Shown here: positions 1-3,693 of the stretch, piece after piece | How positions within the stretch are numbered: position 1 is the first letter of the stretch | How the letters are laid out: every line of letters starts with the position of its first letter | Assembly: GCA_021813005.1 (NCBI GenBank) | Contig: JAKAMH010000071.1 | Location: 1-5,118, forward strand | DNA: 5,118 nt | Reading direction: 5' to 3' | DNA from: a bacterium | GTDB taxonomy: Bacteria; Patescibacteriota; Microgenomatia; Levybacterales; UBA12049 | Program-made: the position numbers and the translations under genes | The notes under the pieces: model-generated | Told to the model about the DNA's origin: nothing | Database searches by the model: none | Seen by the model: the letters and a program-made list of their open reading frames with translations, nothing else

Positions 1-2
1 GC

Positions 3-998
3 CCGACGATGACAGATAGCGGCGGATTTCAGGTTTTTTCACTTGGCGTGGCGCAGGCTCCGCAGGGTGAACGGCTGACGAAGTTCTCGAAACCGGGCGT
101 CAACCCGCAGGACGCGGCGGTACTCGACGAGGAGGAAGCGGAGGAAGATTCATTTATCCGTCAGGCCAAGAAAAAGACGAGGCGACTAAGGCGGGCAAAA
201 ATTGATGATGAAGGCGTGACATTCTACTCCCACCTCAACGGCAACGAGTACCGGCTAACGCCCGAGTCATCCATCAGGATTCAGGAGGAGATAGGGGCTG
301 ACTTTATCGTGGCCTTTGATGATCATGAATCACCACTGTGGGACTACACGGAGACAAAGGATTCGCTTGCAAGAACCAATAGGTGGGCTCTGCAGAGCAG
401 AGCCTCGCATAAACGAACTGATCAACTCATGTACGGGGTGACACATGGTGGTGTCTTCGAGGACCTCCGTGTGGCATCGGCCAAGTTTACGGACAAGCAC
501 TTCAATGCTATCGCCATCGGCGGTGCATATACTTCCAAGGACGTTTTATATCAGGTAATTGACTGGACGGTACCTGTTGTTGCGGTGGACAAGCCCCGTC
601 ATCTTCTCGGTATTGCTGAAGTACAGGATTTGTTTGAGGGCGTCTGGCGTGGTATGGATTTTTTTGACTGCGTGGCACCGACGAGACGCGCCCGGCACGG
701 CAGTCTCTATGTGAGTCCTCAGAATGGCGGCAACACCAAAAACGGCTTTGCCATCCAGATCACCAACAGTAAGTTTGTCCATGACAGTAAGCCAATTGAC
801 CCGGGATGTACGTGCTACACGTGTCAGCACTTCTCACGAGCCTACCTCAACCACCTCTTCAGAGCCCGTGAGCTTCTCGGGTATGAACTGGCAACTATTC
901 ATAACGTGTCGTTCATCACGAGACTTGTGCGTGAGATGCGGAATCGGATTGGCAACGGCGGATTTATGAGCCTGAAAAAAGAATGGATTAGGAACTAA
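3..998 (+). CDS. tgt: tRNA-guanine transglycosylase (queuine tRNA-ribosyltransferase), 5'-truncated by window edge
   Basis: TGT exchanges guanine-34 of GUN-anticodon tRNAs for a 7-deazaguanine (preQ1 or queuine) in queuosine biosynthesis. The frame is open to the left edge, so roughly the first 85-90 residues are missing. The ATG at position 9 lies inside the conserved TDSGGFQVFSLG motif (general-base Asp is residue 3 counted from that Met) and is not the start. Other landmarks in the same numbering are FDD (103-105), GVTHGG (143-148), GG (171-172), the nucleophile Asp220 in FFDC, PTR (224-226), and a complete zinc site C267, C269, C272 and H298 with the family's spacing. Oddities: about 50 residues (14-63), acidic then very basic, stand where E. 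coli TGT has about 3. The pocket positions equivalent to Q203, L231 and E235 of the Zymomonas enzyme read H146, A173 and K177. The C-terminus is intact. Family is certain; substrate preference is not. Confidence 0.95.
   Translation, partial: PTMTDSGGFQVFSLGVAQAPQGERLTKFSKPGVNPQDAAVLDEEEAEEDSFIRQAKKKTRRLRRAKIDDEGVTFYSHLNGNEYRLTPESSIRIQEEIGADFIVAFDDHESPLWDYTETKDSLARTNRWALQSRASHKRTDQLMYGVTHGGVFEDLRVASAKFTDKHFNAIAIGGAYTSKDVLYQVIDWTVPVVAVDKPRHLLGIAEVQDLFEGVWRGMDFFDCVAPTRRARHGSLYVSPQNGGNTKNGFAIQITNSKFVHDSKPIDPGCTCYTCQHFSRAYLNHLFRARELLGYELATIHNVSFITRLVREMRNRIGNGGFMSLKKEWIRN
386..404. repeat. perfect 8-bp inverted repeat inside tgt
   Basis: GGCTCTGC (386-393) and GCAGAGCC (397-404) are perfect reverse complements separated by 3 nt, so a tight GC-rich hairpin could form in the mRNA. 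It lies within coding codons for W-A-L-Q-S-R-A, has no T-run after it, and is most likely incidental to the protein sequence. Confidence 0.4.
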
Positions 999-1531
999 CC
1001 TTTCCTGTATGTTATATCAGGGTTGCCTCGGTATTTCCCACCTGTATCCAGTCCGTAGCCCTCAACCCACAGATCTTCAATGACAAAGCCTGTATAATCT
1101 GCCTCAATGGTAGCCTCTCTTCGTGACGGTTTGGAGAGTAGGGCAAAGACCTCGAGCGAGGCAGGCTGACGTTTCCTCAGGAGTTCAAGAAGCGTCGTAA
1201 GCGTCCTGCCCGTATCGATTATATCCTCAACAATGAGTACATGCCTGTCTTTGAGGTCAACCTTGGTGTCCTTGAGGAGCTTTGGCCTCTGAGTTGCTTC
1301 TGTGCCAATGTCGTAGCTTCGCAAGCAAACTGTATCAAACGTAATGTCTGTCAGACCCTCATGCCAGAGGGAGCGAAGCAGATCCGCGGCGAGAAGTACA
1401 GAGCCGTTAAGGACAGAAAGAACGATAAGGTCTTTTCCTCGATGCTTCACGGCAATCTCCTGGGCAATTTCTTGTATTTTGGCTGCAATTTTATCGTGGG
1501 GAATGAGGATATCTTTGGCCGGCTTGTCCAT
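995..1531 (-). CDS. hpt: hypoxanthine (guanine) phosphoribosyltransferase
   Basis: This cytosolic purine-salvage enzyme (178 aa, the usual length) makes IMP or GMP from hypoxanthine or guanine and PRPP. The PRPP-binding signature VLIVEDIIDTGRT spans residues 98-110, with acidic pair E102-D103 and catalytic Asp106. LNGS (41-44) is the pyrophosphate-binding loop, SY (72-73) begins the flexible loop, and LLSKPSRR (131-138) supplies the purine-contacting Lys134. W155 sits where a base-stacking aromatic is expected, and GYGLD (158-162) with KYRGNP (166-171) is the usual C-terminal signature. The ATG at 1531 is favoured because a perfect extended -10 places transcription start on its A, giving a leaderless message. 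The gene is convergent with tgt: its TAG (997-995) overlaps tgt's TAA (996-998), with no visible terminator between them. It is divergent from trpR and shares its promoter region. Xanthine or 6-oxopurine PRT specificity cannot be excluded. Confidence 0.93.
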   Translation of the reverse strand: MDKPAKDILIPHDKIAAKIQEIAQEIAVKHRGKDLIVLSVLNGSVLLAADLLRSLWHEGLTDITFDTVCLRSYDIGTEATQRPKLLKDTKVDLKDRHVLIVEDIIDTGRTLTTLLELLRKRQPASLEVFALLSKPSRREATIEADYTGFVIEDLWVEGYGLDTGGKYRGNPDITYRKG

Positions 1532-1537
1532 ATGGGT

Positions 1538-1568
1538 ATTATAGCAAAGCCGTTTTGGTACTTGACAA
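1538..1568 (-). promoter_or_regulatory. hpt promoter (extended -10, leaderless)
   Basis: Read on the minus strand, TATAAT (1543-1538) is a perfect -10 preceded by TGC (1546-1544), which makes an extended -10. A 5/6 -35, TTGTCA (1568-1563), lies 19 bp upstream; the long spacing is tolerated by extended -10 promoters. The predicted start, 7 nt past the -10, falls on 1531, the A of the hpt ATG. The -35 overlaps the divergent trpR -35 on the opposite strand. Confidence 0.7.
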
Positions 1569-1590
1569 CGTACTATTGTACTAGTACACT
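1562..1590 (+). promoter_or_regulatory. trpR promoter (sigma-70 type, nearly leaderless)
   Basis: A perfect TTGACA (1562-1567) is followed by a 17-bp spacer and TACACT (1585-1590, 4/6 to TATAAT). Predicted transcription start is about 1597, one base before the trpR ATG at 1598, so the message would be leaderless. The -10 lies in the middle of the palindromic operator at 1576-1597, so bound repressor would block RNA polymerase directly. Confidence 0.75.
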
Positions 1591-1597
1591 AGTACAA
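1576..1597. promoter_or_regulatory. Trp operator (TrpR binding site)
   Basis: Two perfect 10-bp arms, TTGTACTAGT (1576-1585) and ACTAGTACAA (1588-1597), flank a 2-bp centre. The 18-bp core GTACTAGTACACTAGTAC (1578-1595) matches the E. coli Trp-operator consensus, as I recall it (GTACTAGTTAACTAGTAC), at 16 of 18 positions, and both CTAG contact motifs are kept. It covers the trpR -10 and the predicted start site, indicating autoregulation. The recognition helix encoded just downstream keeps the E. coli-type V/I-A-T-x-T-R-G-S residues, so site and protein agree. Confidence 0.85.
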
Positions 1598-1855
1598 ATG
1601 GAAGAATCTAATTGGCAACTGAGTGATCTTATCAAGATACTTCTCCGGATGGATACAGAGGAGAAGATGCGAAACTTTCTCGAGGGTATCCTGACGCCCA
1701 AAGAACTCTCAGAGATACCAGTTCGGCTTCAAATCGTGAAAATGCTTAAGGAGGGAGTCTCTCAGCATAAGATTGCGGAGAAGCTCAAGATAGGCGTCGC
1801 AACGGTAACTCGCGGCTCAAAGGAAATACAGAAAGATAAATTTAAGTATATATGA
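1598..1855 (+). CDS. trpR: Trp repressor, TrpR family
   Basis: This is an 85-residue L-tryptophan-dependent DNA-binding repressor, shorter than E. coli TrpR (108) because the N-terminal arm is missing. SNWQLSDLIKILL (4-16) aligns with E. coli helix A, ILTPKE (31-36) with MLTPDE, PVRLQIVKML (41-50) with GTRVRIVEEL, and SQHKIAEKLKIGVATVTRGS (55-74) with the helix-turn-helix. Corepressor-contact equivalents are T33 (E. coli T44), R43 (R54), T69 (T81), R72 (R84) and G73 (G85). The S88 equivalent is Glu76, so corepressor affinity may differ. The start at 1598 is chosen because homology begins there, the promoter puts transcription start at about 1597, and no ribosome-binding site lies upstream; the longer open frame merely runs antisense through hpt. 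Its TGA overlaps the leader-peptide ATG (ATGA). A YerC-like relative with another ligand is possible, but the residues and the operator favour true TrpR. Confidence 0.9.
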   Translation: MEESNWQLSDLIKILLRMDTEEKMRNFLEGILTPKELSEIPVRLQIVKMLKEGVSQHKIAEKLKIGVATVTRGSKEIQKDKFKYI

Positions 1856-1896
1856 TACAGAAAAGTAAAGTGATTGCAGATTGGTACGGCCTCTAG
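1852..1896 (+). CDS. tryptophan leader peptide (14 aa)
   Basis: The short frame reads MIQKSKVIADWYGL followed by TAG (1894-1896). Its ATG (1852-1854) overlaps the trpR TGA (1853-1855) as ATGA, and no Shine-Dalgarno sequence lies at the right distance, so it would be translated by ribosomes re-initiating after trpR. The single Trp codon TGG (1882-1884) is residue 11, just before the first attenuator stem. A ribosome paused there would cover 1888-1893, while one at the stop codon would cover 1897-1905. The peptide has no recognisable domain; its role is inferred to be sensing charged tRNA-Trp, as with TrpL in E. coli. Only one Trp codon is present, whereas E. coli TrpL has two in tandem. Confidence 0.65.
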   Translation: MIQKSKVIADWYGL

Positions 1897-1949
1897 CGGA
1901 GGTCTACCTGTGTTGCGCAAGTCAAGACCTCCGAACAGGAGGTTTTTTT
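1888..1949 (+). promoter_or_regulatory. tryptophan transcription attenuator (alternative RNA hairpins)
   Basis: Four segments can pair in competing ways. Segment 1 (1888-1893, GGCCTC) pairs with 1899-1904 (6 bp, one G-U, 5-nt loop). Segment 2 (1897-1905, CGGAGGTCT) is perfectly complementary over 9 bp to segment 3 (1925-1933, AGACCTCCG), forming an antiterminator. Segment 3 also pairs with segment 4 (1938-1946), forming the terminator. Segment 1 lies in the last codons of the leader peptide directly after its Trp codon. Ribosome stalling at TGG should mask segment 1, release segment 2 and favour 2:3 (readthrough). Completion to the TAG should mask segment 2 and favour 3:4 (termination). The pairings are read directly; the regulatory behaviour is inferred from the E. 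coli trp paradigm. The recognisable downstream gene is trpS. Confidence 0.72.
1924..1949 (+). terminator. intrinsic terminator (attenuator 3:4 hairpin)
   Basis: ACCTCC (1927-1932) pairs with GGAGGT (1938-1943) around the loop GAACA (1933-1937). The stem extends by one G-U and two A-U pairs into the T-run, and a run of seven T follows at 1943-1949. This is the only convincing intrinsic terminator in the window and it lies 71 nt after the trpR stop codon. Confidence 0.8.
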
Positions 1950-1979
1950 GATTTGTAGAACGGACCAGCAAGCGATCGG

Positions 1980-2019
1980 CTTCAAGGTATCTTCGAATAG
2001 AGTTGAAAAAACCTTGAAG
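1980..2019. repeat. 9-bp inverted repeat downstream of attenuator
   Basis: CTTCAAGGT (1980-1988) and ACCTTGAAG (2011-2019) are perfect reverse complements separated by 22 nt. There is no T-run after the right arm, so it is not an intrinsic terminator. In the readthrough transcript it would form a 5'-UTR hairpin ahead of the doubtful ORF at 2058. The rest of 1950-2057 shows no gene and no clear promoter. Confidence 0.55.
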
Positions 2020-2063
2020 TAAGATGCAGCGGATGATTATTTTGCAAGGGAAGTAAGATGCAG
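2016..2063 (+). repeat. 14-bp direct repeat around two candidate ATGs
   Basis: GAAGTAAGATGCAG occurs at 2016-2029 and again at 2050-2063, 34 bp apart. Each copy carries an ATG. The first (2024) opens a 10-codon frame, MQRMIILQGK, ending in TAA at 2054-2056; the second (2058) opens the 121-aa ORF. The first copy overlaps the right arm of the inverted repeat at 1980-2019. It may be a small duplication or a paired translation-initiation element. Confidence 0.5.
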
Positions 2064-2423
2064 GAAACAAGTTTCATACAGGTTGCAAAAGAATACCAAG
2101 TAAATGGCGCAAGAGTCAGAGAAACGCTGTTTCATGTTCCTGCAAGATCAGGTATCTATGAAACACCTTATTGTGCGGTTGCGATCACTGTTTGCCCACC
2201 GGACAAAGACTTTTTTACAAAGGTAATTTTTGAGTCTAGTGTCACAAGGCGAGTAGAGCCGAGGTTAAAAGGGCGAAGGAGAGGGGGAAGATCTGTAAGT
2301 GGGAGGCGGATGGTCAAGTTTGCGTCGGAGGACAAAGAGATACACCATGATAGAGGATCCGGGGAAAAGCTTATCTTTTGCATAACTTCACAAGAGACCA
2401 GGCTCAACAGAAATAAAATATGA
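2058..2423 (+). CDS. hypothetical protein, doubtful ORF between attenuator and trpS
   Basis: I do not recognise this 121-residue frame. The first 65 or so residues look protein-like, with mixed hydrophobic and charged segments such as GARVRETLFHVPARSGIYET and AVAITVCPPDKDFF. The next part (about 66-83) is strongly basic and Arg/Gly-rich, using AGG, AGA, CGA and CGG codons over a purine-rich stretch unlike the neighbouring genes. No transmembrane segment, signal peptide or known motif is visible, and there is no tryptophan. A weak AAGGGAAG precedes the ATG. It lies in the same orientation as trpR and trpS, 108 nt after the attenuator T-run and 18 nt before trpS. The strand also contains an antisense frame (2168-2428) that is no more convincing. 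It could be a real small orphan, a decayed gene, or simply long structured leader RNA for trpS. Confidence 0.35.
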   Translation: MQETSFIQVAKEYQVNGARVRETLFHVPARSGIYETPYCAVAITVCPPDKDFFTKVIFESSVTRRVEPRLKGRRRGGRSVSGRRMVKFASEDKEIHHDRGSGEKLIFCITSQETRLNRNKI

Positions 2424-2441
2424 TACACTTAGGTAGAAATT

Positions 2442-3428
2442 ATGGCAGATAAGAAGAAAGTATATTCTGGAGTACGCGCAACCGGACGACTGCATCTTGG
2501 TAACTACCTGGGTGCAGTGAAGGGTATGATTGCGCTGCAGGACGGCTATGACTGCATCTTCTCAGTTGTGGATCTGCATGCCATCACGACGCCGTATGAC
2601 CCGCGTACGCTTAAGCAGTCAACGAGAGACGTGATTTTGGATTTCCTGGGCGCCGGACTTGATCCCGCAAAGTGCCTGCTTGAGGTGCAGTCAAAGGTCC
2701 CGGAGCACATGGAGCTTGCGTACTATCTGAGCACGATTTTTCCTGTCTCTAAGCTTGAAGATCTGCCGACATACAAGGATAAGAAGGCGCTGCATCCTAA
2801 ATACGTCAATCTTGGCCTCCTGTACTATCCGGTGCTCATGGCAGCGGATGTGCTGCTTTACAAAGGTGAGCTGGTGCCTGTGGGGATAGACCAGGAGCCG
2901 CATCTTGAGGTGATGCGGGAGGTAGCTCGCAAATTCAACGGCATGTTTGGGAAGACATTTCCGGAGCCCCAGCGTTTTGCCACAGAGGGTGAGTATGTGC
3001 CGTCTCTTATGGGACCAGGCAAGATGAGTAAGAGTGTCACGGGCAGCTACATCTTGCTGACTGATGACCTTGACACGATCAGGAGGCGGCTGGCGGGGGC
3101 GCCAACGGACAGTGGTAAAGCGGGAGGAGATGTGCCGACCGAAGGGGGCGTCGCCAATCTTTTTGTACTCATGTCACTCTTTGGAGGCAGGCAGATGTAC
3201 CAAAAATTTGAACAGGATTATAAGGAGAAAAAGATCCGCTACTCAGAGATGAAAGACACGCTGTCTGAGCTAATTTACCAAGAACTTAAGCCGATCCAGG
3301 AAAAGAGAAAAGGATTTGAGGAGAATCCAGAACTGGTTGACGGGATTATTCAAGAAGGATCTGAAGCTTGCCGCAAGCGAGCACAGGAGACCATCCGTGA
3401 AGTGAAAGAGAAAATGGGCCTCTACTAA
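2442..3428 (+). CDS. trpS: tryptophanyl-tRNA synthetase
   Basis: This class Ic synthetase charges tRNA-Trp with tryptophan in the cytosol; its 328 residues match the bacterial family. SGVRATGRLHLGNYLG (9-24) is the N-terminal signature with the HIGH-equivalent HLGN (18-21). YPVLMAADVLLY (129-140) carries D136, which corresponds to the Asp that recognises the Trp indole N-H. VPVGIDQEPH (145-154) is the next conserved block, in a GIDQEPH form rather than the more common GEDQKQH. KMSKS (194-198) closes the active site, and the C-terminus ends in the usual VKEKMGL. The start is supported by homology and by AGGTAG at 2431-2436, 5 nt before the ATG. A TATGAT at 2419-2424 could be a weak local -10 but has no -35. 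The protein contains no tryptophan residue. It lies downstream of the Trp attenuator and the TrpR-controlled promoter, so its synthesis probably rises when Trp or charged tRNA-Trp is scarce. Confidence 0.96.
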   Translation: MADKKKVYSGVRATGRLHLGNYLGAVKGMIALQDGYDCIFSVVDLHAITTPYDPRTLKQSTRDVILDFLGAGLDPAKCLLEVQSKVPEHMELAYYLSTIFPVSKLEDLPTYKDKKALHPKYVNLGLLYYPVLMAADVLLYKGELVPVGIDQEPHLEVMREVARKFNGMFGKTFPEPQRFATEGEYVPSLMGPGKMSKSVTGSYILLTDDLDTIRRRLAGAPTDSGKAGGDVPTEGGVANLFVLMSLFGGRQMYQKFEQDYKEKKIRYSEMKDTLSELIYQELKPIQEKRKGFEENPELVDGIIQEGSEACRKRAQETIREVKEKMGLY

Positions 3429-3663
3429 ACGAAAGAATTACGAGTTAAACAGTACAAATCAAACCGGTACTACCGTGGGAAAGTATTTCGCCGCCCGCTT
3501 GAGCAAAAATTATGGTCCCTTGTCGGGCTTGGAACACATTTGAAAACGAAGTTTTTGGCAGAAAAGAACAGGGTGAAGGAAAATTCTGGTTGGGCTTGAA
3601 AAAGACGGACATCTGCGTTACGATGGGACACGTATTTCACTCACGGGTGCTGTGGCGATGTAG
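3429..3663 (+). pseudogene. possible frame-shifted remnant of a winged-helix C-terminus (HemW-like?)
   Basis: This 265-nt trpS-ftsH gap contains no intact gene but two adjoining protein-like frames. From 3429 the frame following the trpS stop codon runs 56 codons to TGA at 3597-3599, including WSLVGLGTHLKTKFLAEKN (3513-3569). A second frame, open from 3577, ends in GLEKDGHLRYDGTRISLTG before a TAG at 3661-3663. Joined across a shift near 3573-3590, they resemble the C-terminal region of HemW/coproporphyrinogen-oxidase-like radical SAM proteins, where a GLR-like segment is followed by a short helical stretch and an LxxDGxRIxLTxxG wing. No start codon, ribosome-binding site or catalytic part is present. 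The resemblance is by eye only, so this may be chance. Confidence 0.25.
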
Positions 3664-3672
3664 CCTCGTTTG

Positions 3673-3681
3673 TGATATACT
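3673..3681 (+). promoter_or_regulatory. ftsH promoter (extended -10)
   Basis: TGATATACT combines a TG extension (3673-3674) with TATACT (3676-3681, 5/6 to TATAAT). The expected -35 position (3653-3658, TGGCGA) matches only 3/6, which fits an extended -10 promoter. Predicted transcription start is about 3688, leaving only about 6 nt before the ftsH ATG. Confidence 0.55.
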
Positions 3682-3693
3682 GATTTTCTCTAT

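Noticed and set aside
386..404. Regulatory hairpin within tgt
   Set aside because: The 8-bp palindrome is perfect but sits in coding sequence with no U-run or other regulatory context; listed as a repeat only.
1241..1597. Open frame extending trpR upstream by 119 codons
   Set aside because: It reads antisense through hpt, shows no TrpR-like homology before residue 120, and lies upstream of the well-formed trpR promoter and operator.
2289..2372. BglII, BamHI and HindIII sites close together, suggesting vector polylinker
   Set aside because: The sites are spread over 84 bp, are not in a known polylinker order, and sit in sequence with no other vector features; chance is sufficient.
2419..2424. 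TATGAT as a dedicated trpS promoter
   Set aside because: There is no -35-like hexamer at 15-19 bp upstream and no TG extension, so it is too weak to annotate separately.
2168..2428. Minus-strand frame of 86 aa opposite the doubtful ORF
   Set aside because: It has no ribosome-binding site, no recognisable family, and a composition that looks like the complement of the plus-strand sequence.
1950..2441. T-box riboswitch upstream of trpS
   Set aside because: No T-box consensus (GGTGGNACCGCG-type) and no antiterminator bulge are visible. The Trp control seen is peptide-based attenuation directly after trpR.
1950..2441. RNase P RNA, tmRNA, SRP RNA or 6S RNA in the long gap
   Set aside because: None of the conserved cores I can recall (such as GAGGAAAGTCC for RNase P or a tRNA-like tmRNA end) is present.
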